Assembly (NCBI GenBank): GCA_033002965.1
Contig: JAURVB010012880.1
Coordinates: forward strand, 1-64,000
Source: Piper betle
Taxonomy: Eukaryota > Streptophyta > Magnoliopsida > Piperales > Piperaceae
Direction of reading: 5' to 3'
Length of the DNA stretch: 64,000 bases
Shown: positions 32,912 to 45,488 of the stretch, piece after piece
Layout of the letters: each line of letters starts with the position of its first letter
Numbering within the stretch: the first letter of the stretch is position 1
Translations under genes and position numbers: made by a program
The notes under the pieces: generated by a model
What the model saw: only the letters and a program-made list of their open reading frames with translations
Told to the model about the DNA's origin: nothing
Databases searched by the model: none

Positions 32912-35853
32912 TCAATTTGTAATAATATTGACTGAGTCTAAACAATATTTAAATTTGACCGTAGTTACCACTTTTGTCAGCATATTAGTAGGATTCTCAG
33001 TGGTCCGAATCTTCTGGATTATGACTCCACCCTCTTCTAGAATCTCTCGTACAAAATGATATCGAATATCAATGTGCTTCGTCCTTGCACGGTAAACCTG
33101 ATTCTTTGCTAAATGAATAGCACTCTGACTGTCACAATGCACCTTGATGTGCTTTTATTCCATTCCCAGTTCACCAAGCCCTTCAAGCCAAATTGCCTCC
33201 TTTACAACCTTTGTAATTGCCATATGCTCTGCCTCTGTAGTAGACAAAGCCACTGTTGACTGTAAGGTAGACTTCTAACTGACTTGTGTTTTTGCAATAG
33301 TAAATACATAACCAGTAATTGATCGTTGCTTGTCCAAATCACCAGCGTAGTTAGAATCACAATACCCAAGTACATATTGACCATCTTTATCATCTTGTTA
33401 AAATACTAATCCAAAATCTAAGGTATTCAGAATATACCATAAAATCCATTTCATAGCTTGCCAATGCTCATTTACAGGATCATGCATATATACCTGCTCG
33501 CAACCCCAATTGCTGTGAAATATCGGGCCTCAAACATACCATTACATACATCAAGCTACTAACAACACTTGCATATGGTACTTTTGTCATGTATTCTAAT
33601 TCTGCATCATTCTTTGGTGACACGGAAGCACTAACTTGAAATGTGGAGCAAATGTTGTACTAACTGGTTTTGACTTCTTATTTATGCCAAAATGTTTAAG
33701 TACCTTCCTCAAATATACTTTTTAAGACAAACAAAGCCTCCCCAATTTCTTGTCTCTGCATATCTCCATGCTGAGAATCTTCTTTGCTTTACCAAGATCC
33801 TTCATCTCAAACTCCCTATTCAATTGAGTCTTTAACTTCTCAATTTCGGACTCCTAGAAGCTATCAGCATATCATCAACATAAAGAAGAAGATATATATA
33901 AGATCCATCTTGTAGCTTGCGCAAGTACACATAGTGGTCATATTTGCTTCTTGAGTATTTTTTCCCTATCATGAACTTGTCAAATCGCTTGTACCACTGC
34001 CTCGAAAATTACTTCAATCCATATAACGATTTGTCCAACTTGCACACCATCTTTTCTTTTCCAACATCTTTGAATCCATCTAGCTGAGACATATGATTTC
34101 TTCTTCCAAGTCTCCATGTAAAAATGCAGTTTTTACATCCATCTGAACTAGTTCCAAATCCAACTGTGCCACCAAAGCAATAAAATTCTGATGGAGGTAT
34201 GCTTTACAACTGGAGAAAATACTTCATTATAATCAACTCCCTCCATCTGAGCATAGCCTTTAGCCACCAAACTTGCTTTGTAGAGAACATTATCCTTGTC
34301 AGGAAATCCATCTTTCTTTGCATATACCAATTTGCACCCAATTGCCTTCTTTCCCTTCAGAATACTAGCCAGTTTCTATGTCTGATTCTTTTGAAGGGAT
34401 TGCATTTCTTCCTTCATGGCAATCCTCCACTTTTCTTGTTCTGAACTTTGAACTGCTTCATTATAAGTGGCAGGAACATCATCAGTTGCAATTGGTGATG
34501 AGAAGAGACCATCTCAGTATAGCGGGCAGGTTGTCTAATGGTTCTCTTTCCCTTCCTTTGTACAATTGATTCATGTTGATGTGCAGGTTCTTGGGTCTAA
34601 ACCTCTTCTTCATTTGATTCTTCTTCTACCATAGGAGAGTCATCATCAGTTTCTGCATCATTGGGATAATTATGTTGCCATCAAACTCCACCTGTTTGGG
34701 AGTACCATCTGTCTGCTTCATATTTTTAGAAGTCACTTTTCTCAACATGGTAGATTCATCAAAGGTAACATCCTTGCTGAAGATTACTTTCTTTGTTTCT
34801 GGACACCAAAGACCATAGCCTTTCATACCAGAGGTGATCCCCATAAATATTGCTTTCTTTGCTCTTGGATCCAGCTTTGACTCCTTAACATGGTAATATG
34901 CAGTGGAACTAAACACATGTAAAGAATTATAATCTGTAGCAAGCTTTCCAGACCATTTCTCCAATGGAGTTTTACCACCAATAGAAGTAGATGGTAAACG
35001 ATTAATAAGGTGACAATCATATACCAAAGCCTCAACCCAAAATTCTTTGCCCAACCTAGCATTGGACAGCATACACCGAACCTTCTCCAGCAAAGTTCAA
35101 TTCATTTGCTCTGCCACCCCATTCTGTTGTGGCATATTTCTGATAGTAAAGTGTTTGACAATACCTTCATCTTCACATACCTTTAGAAATGGATCATTTT
35201 TAAATTCTCCACAATTGTCTATACCAAGACATTGACTTTTCTGCCTGTTTGAATCTCCGCCATCTTTTTACATTTCAGGAAAACCCCCAACACTTTATCC
35301 TTCATCTTCATCGTATACACCCAAATTGTTCTGGAAAAATCATTAACAAAGGAATCATAATAGTGTTTACCTCCTAATAAAGTTGTCTTAGAAGAACCCC
35401 ACACATCTGAGTGAACATAATCCAAAATACCTTTAGTATCATGGATTGTTGTACCAAATTTCTCCCTTGTTTTCTTCCCTTTGATACAATGCTCACAAAA
35501 ATCTAATTTGTAAGCCCGAGCTACTTTTAATAATCCTTGATCTATCAGTAATTTCAAAGATTTTTCTCCAGCATGCCCCAAGTGCATATGCCATAACCTG
35601 GTTGCTTCTGACTCCTGATCATCAGTAGAAGTTGTTGTCACTGTTGCTTCCCCAACAACTGTACTACCCATAAAGTAATACATATTATTTCTTTTATCAC
35701 AAGTACACCAGAGATGATCCTTATTATCCCATCTTTCGCCCTCACTTCGAAACCTTTTGACTCTGAGGTTCCCACAGAGATGAGATTCTTCATCAAATCC
35801 AGCACATAATGAACACTTGTTAAGATTCTGGTTGATCCATCCTTATTCCTCAA
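32912..35853 (-). pseudogene. Copia pol remains: integrase, reverse transcriptase, RNase H
   Basis: Landmarks on the minus strand in order: L-W-H-M-H-L-G-H and C-E-H-C (integrase zinc finger, about 35590-35470); V-H-S-D-V-W-G (integrase core, about 35410); L-V-A-K-G-Y-A-Q (RT, about 34265); Y-V-D-D-M (RT active site, about 33885); H-C-D-S-Q-S-A-I-H-L-A (RNase H, about 33140). The frames are interrupted between these. Confidence 0.88.
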
Positions 35854-37220
35854 GTGAACTGAACCAACTCCATATGTGCCAAGAAGGGCATTGTTTGCTG
35901 TGTAGAAAATTCCACCTTTTTAGTTCTTTAAAATCAAAGAACCATTCTCGATTGGGCGTCATATGATGACTACAAGAAAAATCTAGCAACCATGATCTAG
36001 AATTGCTAGTTGATGGTGTGGCAGCAATTGAAAGTTCTAAATCTGCATCATCACACTCAGCTACATTTGCACCTGCTTTTCCTTCTCAGGTTTGCCTTTG
36101 TTTCTTAGCTTGGGACAATCTTCCTTCCAATGCCTTTTTCCTCGATAAAAGGCACATTCATCTTTACTCAGTTAGGACTTTGACGTTGATCTTCCCCTTT
36201 TCCTTTGTTCTGATTCTGTGAACGACCTCTAATTCACAACAAGAGCTTCCGCTTCTACACTTGGGTTTTCTTGCTTTTCTTTTTTCTTAATTCATAACTA
36301 TACAAGGCAACAATTACTTCACTGAGAGACACAACAACCTTCCCATGAAGTAGAGTAGTCTCAAGAAACTCAAATTCATGGAGAAATAATCCCAACAACA
36401 TCAGAGCCAGATCTTCATCATCAAAAGTCACATCATATTTATCAAATTAGTTATTAGCTAATTGAAGCTAGTAATATGATCATTCAGAGAGGTACTAGGA
36501 ACATAATTGAAGCGAAACAACTTCTTTTTCAGATAGAGCTAGTTTTGACCGCTTTTCTTCAAGAATTTCTCCTCCAGTGCCTTCCACAATTTACCTGCTA
36601 AAGTTTCTTTAGAAATGCATACTTCTACTCTCTAGAAAGACATGTTCAAATGGTACCACATGCCATTCTATTTATCGTCTTCCATTCTTTCTCCTAACAT
36701 CATCTGGTTTCTCTTCTTCAATGACAATGTCTAAACCCTGTTAAAAGAGGGCATCTATAACCTCACTTTGCTACATGCTGAAATGACCGGTACTATAAAA
36801 ATCTCCACTACAAATCTTGCATTTGTCACAGTAGTTCTTGCCAAAATTGAAGATGAAGAAGCTGTGAACTTCGATGTGGATTTTTTTGTATTGTTTGCCA
36901 TTTCTGCGACAAATTTTATTTAATAGCTATCGATGTGGAATAACAACTAGCCCAAGGAAAATTTTTTTGATGTGGAAGATCAGCATAAGCTGCAACCACA
37001 GAGCATACTAGAATAAACTTGGAGTTCGAAATGACAACTAGCCTAAAGGAAAATTTTTTCTAATGTGGAATTTTAGCGTAAGCCGCAACCACAAAGTATA
37101 CTAAAATAAACCTGGAGCTCAGAATGCCAATTGGCCCAAGGAAAATTTTTCCTGATGTGGAAGATCAGCATAAGCCACAACCATAGAGCGTACTAAAATA
37201 AACTTTACTTTGATATCAAT

Positions 37221-37714
37221 TGTTGTGCATAGCGGGGTTAATTTTCACCAAATATAACTAGTTCACTTTGAGAACAATTATCTAAGTGACTAACGTGAAA
37301 ACGATTGTACTAAAAATCACCCCAAGATAAAATTCCTAGGAAAGTGTGGTGGGACACACCGGTCCGCTTAAAACCAACTCTTAGACTGAATTTTACCAAA
37401 ATAAGTAATTTTAATAGCAGAATAATTAACAACAACTAAACCCAACAATAACTATTAAATAGACTTAAAAAGAACACCAAAACTTAACGAGGTTTGGCCA
37501 ATTATGCCTACGTCCTCGGACACTACTAAAATAATATTTCACTAATAAAGGAAATATTACAAAGAGAGAGAAAGAGCAAATTGCTAATAGAAGAAGAAAG
37601 ACAATTTTAAGATGGATGAACTAAAGGGGGAGGAGTCTTTTTATAGAGAGAGTACCCCTCTCATATCACCCAAAATTTTGATGTAGAACTTGTACATTTT
37701 GGCAACATACAACA
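37221..37714 (-). repeat. 5' LTR of the Copia element
   Basis: 494 bases matching the copy at 32343-32836, next to the primer-binding site in the element's orientation. Confidence 0.93.
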
Positions 37715-38549
37715 CCACCCACAGTGGCTAACAAAGGCAACCACTGATTTGTGGGACAAGATAGCCAGTAGGGGAGCCCATTGCCTTGCAAGGTTCCCCT
37801 GCCGATTTCTGTATCCAGGTGTCGAACCCGTCGGGCAACCATTCGGTTTGATCTCCCCAGTTATGTTGTAACCCGTTGGTGGCCGAATGGCCCAAATAAA
37901 TGGCCGTCCGCTGGTCACCAGCCCCTTAGCCAGCTGCATCATCGGCCTAGGAGAAATAGTATTCCATGACCTGAACGCTAACAAAACGGAGATTGGGGGA
38001 CACCGGTCCAGCTATTCAACGCACTCATCGAACTACAATCCATGTAACCTTTTCCGACCCGATATCTCTTTGTTTGTGAACAAATTGGTCCCACTGCTAA
38101 ACCAGATCTTCCCATTTAGTCTTGAAGTAATTGACCCCAGACCGTCCAGTTTTAGCTTCTGTGTTAAACAAGAAGACATCAACCCGGAAACAGGCCTCTA
38201 CTTATTGGTGCCAATGCTGGACTAATTGGCCCAAACCAGTCCGTTTCTAGGATAATAACGGAGACTTAGGACGAGCTTATCGATCAAGCCTCTAGGAAAT
38301 CGGGCAAAACGAACTCGCCGAGTCTGAGCTCCGGTCGAGCATGTCATACAAACAGAGAATTCCAAGGTCCAAAAGGCTGTACAAATGTGGCCCATTGTCA
38401 ACATTGACGATCCAACTGAGGAGAAAGTCGGTCACCACGCAAGATAGTGATGCGTGTTTGTTGAACATGTCGGACAAAACTCATCAAAAGAAAGACGGAG
38501 TGACTCGCTTGCCCGATGAAGGACGCAGGCTGATGTGGAAATTATAACG

Positions 38550-41460
38550 CAGGTGTTCATGCCGAATCAAGTAATAAAAGTGATAAGAGTATCGTCCCAC
38601 GAGGAATTAGTAGTAGAAATTCTCAATTACCAAAACTAATTTAATTAATTATACTTAAATAGAAATGAATTCAAAGAGTGATTTAATTATGAATTGAGAT
38701 TAAATTAATCCAACACACATTATTTAAATTAAATATTAACTTCAAGACGACAAACCTAAGATTTTCAATTTCACCTAGTACTTTATATCATTAAAGTTAT
38801 AACTTCTACTTATGAATTGCACATTTAAATCATTAACCACGGGAATTAATTATTCATAACATCTCTCGATTCACCATAAACTTTTTACTTGCACCCAACT
38901 TTTATATCTCTATGAAATTATGTATGCAAAATGATACTTTAAGTTTTGCCTTTAATGGTTACCCAAGACATATGAGTATATCTCTATTTCATATGTACAT
39001 CACTAAAAACAGATGAATAAAAACTATTTTATTCAATGATAAATTTAATCTTTCTATCTCTAGACAAAATCAAATCTAAAGAAATCTTTCCAACATCACA
39101 ATCACATAGATAAAAATTAATAACCATTATTAATCCATGCACTAGGTGTTACTGAAAATCCTAAAAAGAATTTACTCCATAAATTATTCGATTAAACTCA
39201 AGAAATTTATATGTGATATGAAAGGCATCATTTCATAGCAAAGAAAACTAAATCAAAATAAGAAAAACTCTTTTTAAGAAAACATCTTCTTCTTATGATC
39301 TAATTTTTTCGGTTTTCCTTCTTGTCTTTCGTGCAGCCACTTCGTCGTCTAGTGTTGTTCCTCCTTTTATTTTTAAAACCCTAATCAAATTTATGAAGGA
39401 TCCACCTAAATATTTTAAGTGGGGTCCACTAAGATCTCCAGAAATATTAGAAAAATTAGTTTTTCTGTGTCTAGTGCTCGATCGCTCTAAATCCAGCGCT
39501 CGAGCACTCTGCTCTCGGCCATGAAATTTCTTAACAGAATGGTAAGAACTCGAGCACTTTGCTCTCGGTTATAATGTCCAGGACTAAATATTTTAAGTGG
39601 GGTCCACCAAGATTTCCAGAAATATTAGAAAAAAATATATATTTTTGTCACGAGTGCTCGAGCGGTCTAAATCTAGTGCTCGAGCACTCTACTCTCGGCC
39701 ATAAAATTTTGTTAACAGAAAGGCCAGCACTCTTGCACTCTACTCTCAGTTATAATTTTCAGGTTATGCTTTTTGTCCCGATTCTGCCCTAAATTTATTC
39801 TGGATTGTCTTCTAACTCCTGCTTGAACAACATTAATTAGCACTTTTTACACCAAAATCACAATCATTTCTCGCATTATTAATAATATCTAATAAACTTT
39901 TAAACTAATAAAATTTAAATAAAAATCACACGAAACATGACAAAAGTCAACATAAAATACAAAGAATAATAACTCTTTTATAGAGTTATTACGCCCCAAA
40001 CTTAAATATTTGCTAGTCTTGAGCAAGACCTAAACTAGACTTGACTCATTTCTCCACTCCACACAACCCATCCAACAAATCAATTTATAACTTCTCATTA
40101 GTGCACGAATATTATTCCTTGAAATCAAATAATAACATTTTAAAATTCACAATATATCCAATTGCAAAATAAAGGTGCAAATGTATTTCCCAATATGAAA
40201 AGAAAATAAAACTCCCAAACTTATCTCTCAAATGAGTTTAGAATCAACTTATACCATTATCAAATACAATAAAATCAAATTCTCCATAAGTTCAAGTGTA
40301 AATTTTCTCTCCACTAATATAAGTACCTTGTCAATCAAGATCAATAGGACTTTTTAGGTTGTAATAGGGCTAAGGCTAAAGGCTAAAAATTGATATCAAG
40401 ATCTGAAATAATAAACCCTAGCTCAAGACTCTTTCTAAGCTTGAAACAAATTAATTTAAATCCTTGTCAACAACAATGTCATCCACTCATTCACATTCTG
40501 ATTCCACAAACACACATAATTGATAGAATAACCATGAAACACTTTTTTTCAACTCCTCTTTCATATTCTTTTCTTTGACTTATAAAATTTCAACACTTCA
40601 TAAAATTTTTTTCCCACTCCTTCATACCCGAAGATATCATTCTTATTTAGTAATCAATTTATTCCAACCTTGGAAAAAGTCAATCACTAAGGTTTTAAGT
40701 TAAGACAATTAGCAAACAAGAGAAACATAAAATGAAATAAAGGCTAAGTCTATCATTATCATAGGAAAACAAGCAAAACAGGTTAACTTTACGGCTCAAA
40801 ATTGGTTGAAGCAAGGATAATTAAGGATAGCTTGAAAGGACTTGGTTAACAAACTCACCTACATCACTTCTATCATGACAAGTTACATATGATTTTGCCT
40901 TAAGAAAATTTTTACTAGAATTCTAGATTATTTTCTTCAATTATATTAACAATAGCATAAACATCATCTAAGCATCATCAAAATCAAAGTTGAGAGTTAT
41001 ATAAAAATTATATAGGGAAAAACATTTACAACTCAACTCACAATATAGACACCCATAGAATCTCGTCATATTATATTATCAAACAAAGAAAAATAATGAA
41101 CACTTCTATCATTGACCAAATTAATAAGTTGGATGAGTCATATAAAATAAAGAAGAACACTAATGAAAGAAACCTAAAAAAATACTACTAACAACTCCTA
41201 ATTTATTTTAACATCAAGTAAACCACCCCAAACTTAAACAATGCATTGTCCCATTGCTAAGAAAAATCGACTATAAATGACAATGCAAAAGAATTTCCAT
41301 GTTAAGATAAAGTAGTTGGAAGGGATAAAACACAAAACAAAACAAACTTGAAACTCCCAAATTGAAAACTAAATAACCTATTTTATAACAATTAAATAAA
41401 AAACATGAGTTGTTTCCCATGAAACTCTAAATTTATAGTCATCAGCTAAACTATTCCAAC
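38550..41460. other. Non-coding 3' region of the gypsy element
   Basis: This AT-rich stretch has no coding support. It holds a roughly 172-bp tandem duplication (about 39410-39770) and the phrase cgccccaaacttaaat near 40000. The boundary with the glycosyltransferase pseudogene near 38548 shows no clear LTR end. Confidence 0.5.
39410..39770. repeat. Two-copy tandem repeat of about 172 bases
   Basis: Both copies contain aaatattttaagtggggtcc, tccagaaatattagaaaa, and ctcgagcactct followed by ctctcggccat. The self-complementary word tgctcgagca occurs repeatedly. Confidence 0.75.
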
Positions 41461-41467
41461 GTACCTA

Positions 41468-42914
41468 TTATGGGGAGAAAGTGATGGAGGTTTGGTGTAC
41501 GGGAATATTACCTCTATGATAAGGCCTAAGTCTCTGCCCATTAACTTTAAAACTTGTACTTGAACCTTCCTTATAAATTTCCACAGCTTCATGGGGAAAT
41601 ACTTGTCGGACAATAAAATGGCCAGACCCTTGTGATTTTAATTTTCTTGGAAACAATTTCAACCATGAGTTAAATAATAATACTTGTTGTCCGGGTTGAA
41701 AAGTACGACGGGAAATATTCCGATCATGCCACTTCTTTGTCTTTTCCTTCTACAGTTTGACACTTTCTTATGCCTCCATTCGAAATTCATGTAGCTCATC
41801 TAATTGAAAAAGCTTTTTTCTCCACAAGCCTTCATATTAAAATTTAACTTTTTAATAGCCCAGTATGCATTATGTTCTCCACTAGAAGATGGCAAAATTT
41901 TCCAAAAATCAGCCAGTACTGAAACATTCCAAGAGGTGTTTTATAAGCCGTCCTATACTCTCATAAAGCATAATCCAAACGTATAGACCAATCCTTCTGG
42001 GAAGGCCAAACAGCTTTTCCAAAATTCGTTAAATTTCCCTATTAGAATTTTTAGCTTGTCCACTTGTCTGGGGGTGATAAGTTGTGGCTACTTGATGCTT
42101 GATCCCATATTTATGCAACAAAATATCAAATTGACGGTTACAAAAATGTGTACCCTCATCACTAATAATAACTCTAGGAGTGCCAAAACAAGTAAAAATA
42201 TGCTTTTCAAGAATTTCAACACCACATTAGCATTATTTGTTGATAAAACAACTGCATTCACCCATTTTGATATATAATCAAACGCTACCATGATATATAG
42301 ATTCTGATGAGATGGTATAAACAGTCCCATAAAATCAACTCCTCAGATGTCAAAAGTTCAACTTCTAAAATGTTAGCAAGTGGCATTTCTTGTTGATGTG
42401 AGATATTTCCCACTATTTGACAACGATCACACTGCAAAATAAAAAGATGTGAGTCTTTAAATAAAGTAGGCCAATAAAATCTAGATTGAAGAATTTTCAT
42501 CGCGGTCCGCACTCCACCAAAATGACCACCATAATCGAAGGAGTGACAATTATGGAGAATGCTATCTATCTCTTTGTCTAGCACACATCTCCGAATAACT
42601 TGGTCACTACAACGTTTGAATAAGAACGGTTCATCCCATAAATAAGCACGCACATCATAGAGGAACCACTTCTTTTGGTGATATGTCAAATCGGGAGGAA
42701 GTACTTGACAAGCAAGATAATTCACATAATCAGCAAACCAGGGAATGAGAGAATGTGATACCTTTAAAAATTGTTCATCCAAAAAATAGTCATTAATTCT
42801 AAGTGAAGAGTCATCTAAACTTCCTTTATCGAGTCGAGAAAGATGATCAGCTACTTTATTTTCGGACCCTTTTTGGCCTTTGATTACCAAATCAAACTCT
42901 TGTAGTAGGAGCAC
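41468..42914 (-). pseudogene. Gypsy integrase and RNase H tail
   Basis: The 209-residue frame at 42914-42285 carries A-D-H-L-S-R-L (end of RNase H) and a zinc finger with H-N-C-H, then Y-G-G-H-F-G-G and C-D-R-C. The frame at 42330-42088 continues the integrase core (V-A-F-D-Y-I-S-K-W-V). The frame at 41662-41468 is the C-terminal chromatin-side domain (F-I-V-R-Q-V-F-P-H, F-K-V-N-G-Q-R-L). They lie in different frames. Confidence 0.85.
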
Positions 42915-43219
42915 CCATCATATTAACCTTGGTTTGGCATCTTTTTTGTCAGATAAATATTTAAAAGCTGCATGATCTGTATAAACAATTACATTTGTAC
43001 AAATGAGATAAGACCAAAATTTCTCAAAGGCATATACAAAAGCTAACAATTCTTTTCTTTTCATTGCCCCAAAACAACACCAACTGCATAATCACTGGCA
43101 TCCCATATTAGTTGGAATCGTAAATTCCAATCAATGCAAACAAGTATTGGAGAAAAATTAATCAGGCTTTTATGACTTCAAAAGCTTCTAAACACTCAGT
43201 ATTTATTTCAAAAGCAACA

Positions 43220-43682
43220 TGTAACGACCCGGCCCAAAGTGCAACGTAATGGGCCTAAGTCATTTCTTTAAAATGGTTAATCCAAGTTAAAGATCTATAG
43301 TCCATTCCCATTTATAAACAGGATCTTCTCCCAATTGGTATTAGATGTGAGATTAAGTTGAGGGATCTCACAATCCACCCACCTTAGGAAATTTCGTCCC
43401 CGAAATTCCTACACTTGGCCCATTGCTAACCCCATCCCATGACCTTCTTTGGCCTATGACCGGCAGCCTAGCCGGCGTCCCTAGTCCAGCCCACCATCTA
43501 ACACGTAACCAGGTTACTCTGATACCACCTGTAACGACCTGGCCCAAAGTACAACGTAATGGGCCTAAGTCATTTCTTTAAAATGGTTAACCAAAGTTAA
43601 AGATCTATAGTCCATTCCCACTTATAAACAAGATCTTCTCCTAGTAGGTATTAGATGTGGGACTAAGTTGAGGGATCTCACA
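43220..43682 (-). mobile_element. TRIM element inserted in the gypsy pol
   Basis: Two 153-base LTRs (43220-43372 and 43530-43682) have TGTAACGACC...ATCTCACA ends on the plus strand, with target duplication CAACA at 43215-43219 and 43683-43687. In minus orientation the 5' LTR is followed by TGGTATCAGAGTAACC, a primer site for initiator-Met tRNA, and the 3' LTR is preceded by the purine run GGTGGGTGGAT. The internal region is only 157 bases and codes for nothing, so it needs another element's enzymes. It splits the gypsy reading between V-A-F-E-I-N and L-E-K-D. Confidence 0.93.
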
Positions 43683-43687
43683 CAACA

Positions 43688-45488
43688 TCTTTTTCTAACA
43701 AATTAGAGAGTGACTTAGCAATTTTAGAAAAATCTTTAATAAAATGATGATAAAAACCTGCATGCCCGAGAAAACTTCTAACTACTTTAATTGATGTTAG
43801 GATTGGCAGTTTTTCAATTGTTTCAATCTTCGGTCTATCCACTTCCTAGCCCTTGCTAGATACTTTGTGACCCAAAACAATTACCTCTTGTACCATGAAA
43901 TGACACTTCTCCCAATTGAGAACTAAATTGGTGTCTTCACGTCGGTGGAGAACCCAATCAAGAACCTACAAATAATTATCATACGTATCACCAAAATAGA
44001 GAAATCATCCATAAATACCTCCATTCCCTGTTCCACCATGTCTGAAACAATCGCCATCATGCATCATTGAAAAGTGGTTGGAGCATTGCAAAAGCCAAAT
44101 GATATCCTGCAAAATGCAAATGTATCGTACAGACATGTGAAGCTTGTTTTCTCTTGATCCTCCGAGCGGATCACAATTTGATTATATCCCCAATATTTAT
44201 CAAGAAAACAGTAAAACTATTTTCCGGCTAGCCTATCAAACATTTGATCAATGAATGGTAATGGAAACTACTATTTTCTGGTAGCTTTGTTGAGTTTTTG
44301 GTAATCCATGCATACTGTCCATCCAGTCACTGCTTTTGTTGGAATTAATTCATTTTTCTCATTTGCTACCATAGTCATACCATCCTTCTTAGGTACACAC
44401 TACACAAGACTCACCTAAGAATTGTCACAAATAGGAAAATTATACTTGCATCAAGCCACTTAATGATTTCTTTCTTGACCACATCCTTCATGATTGGATT
44501 TAGCACTGCTGATGTTCCGCTGAGGGTTTATATCCATCTTCAAGATTGATTTTATGCATATAAAAGGAAGGACTAATACCACGAATATCAACAATAGTCC
44601 ATCCTATAGCCAACTTATGCTCCCGCAATATTCACAATAGCTTGTCTTCTTGCATACTAATTAAAGCCAATGAAATAATAACCAGCAAAGTGTTAACAGG
44701 GCCTAGAAATGCATACCTCAAACGAGATCGAAGTTGTCTCAACTCCACGGTCGGTGGGACTTCAATGGAAAGCTTGATCCTCGTCAATATTGAAGGTTGC
44801 AACTCCAAAGATTCAAATTTATCATGACTTCAAGTGAATGTTGGAGTAGAATTTAGTAGGTACAAATACTCCCCTTTGTCCTCATCACCAAAATCATCAA
44901 CATTAGAAACTAATGTGGCTACTAAAGGGTCAATGGGATACGTTTCCTTGAACATAGCTGATGGAGGAGGATGAATTGCATCAATATAAAAATAATCATC
45001 AGCTAGTTCCAGATATTGCATAGCCTTAAAAATATTAAAGACCACTTCTTCATTATCAACTCTGAATATCAATTCACCAGCAGCTACATCAATCAATGTC
45101 CTCCCAGTGGCAAGAAAAGGCATGCCGACTATAATGAGTACATTTGACTCTTCCTCCATATACACAATCATAAAATCGGCTAGGAATATAAATTTGTCCA
45201 CCTTAACAAGTACATTTGCAATCTCCCTTCTGGAAAAATGTAGGAGCGGTCAACCAATTACATATTAATCGTGTTGTGTTTTAACTCCCCCAAACCCAAC
45301 TTTTTGTATATAGAAAGAGACATCAAATTAATGCTTGCACCTAAGTCACATAATGCTTGACAACAAAACTCTGGGCCTATAGCACAAGGAATAGTAAACT
45401 GCCCTGAGTCTTTGAGCTTTGGTGGAAGCTGCCTTTGTAGTACAACACTACACTCTTCATTAAAAGCAAATGTTTTAAAATCCTCCAA
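43688..45488 (-). pseudogene. Gypsy protease and reverse transcriptase remains
   Basis: The protease frame (45488-45258) has the active-site D-L-G-A-S where D-(S/T)-G-A is usual. The frame at 45201-44830 continues downstream of it. Reverse transcriptase text (about 44480-43740) includes P-L-P-F-I-D-Q-M and F-M-D-D but is cut by stops. Confidence 0.78.

Larger units (their letters stand above)
32343..37714 (-). mobile_element. Ty1/Copia retrotransposon, complete but decayed
   Basis: Two 494-base LTRs (32343-32836 and 37221-37714) begin TGTTGT and end ACAACA, and the 5-bp target duplication CCACC lies at 32338-32342 and 37715-37719. On the minus strand the 5' LTR is followed by ATTGATATCAAAGT, a diverged initiator-Met primer site. 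The 3' LTR is preceded by the purine run AAGGTGGAAT. Coding order on the minus strand is gag with a zinc knuckle (about 36150-36105, one Cys changed to Tyr), integrase with H-x4-H...C-x2-C (35683-35219), reverse transcriptase with Y-V-D-D (about 33885) and RNase H (33142-32912). Many stops and frameshifts make it non-functional. Confidence 0.93.
32015..38545 (-). pseudogene. Plant UDP-glycosyltransferase (family 1) pseudogene split by a Copia insertion
   Basis: The 5' part (38545-37715) carries decayed N-terminal text including C-V-V-T-D-F-L-L-S-W. It then has F-R-S-W-N-T-I-S, F-I-W-A-I-R-P-P and the first half of the UDP-sugar binding (PSPG) box, W-A-P-L-L-A-I-L-S-H to S-H-C-G-W. The box is interrupted exactly after that Trp by the Copia element, and resumes at 32342 with N-S-I-L-E and W-Q-L-N-A-E-Q-F-Y. 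The C-terminus ends ...F-L-I-W-F-S-T at 32015. The 3' half has lost one G (near 32310), and the 5' half shows at least two frame shifts and stops. Family enzymes move sugar from UDP-sugar to small molecules. This copy cannot make a working enzyme. Confidence 0.85.

Noticed and set aside
43220..43682. The two 153-bp repeats as a CRISPR-like or simple tandem repeat
   Set aside because: They have LTR ends, a primer site, a polypurine run and a flanking CAACA duplication, so they are a TRIM.
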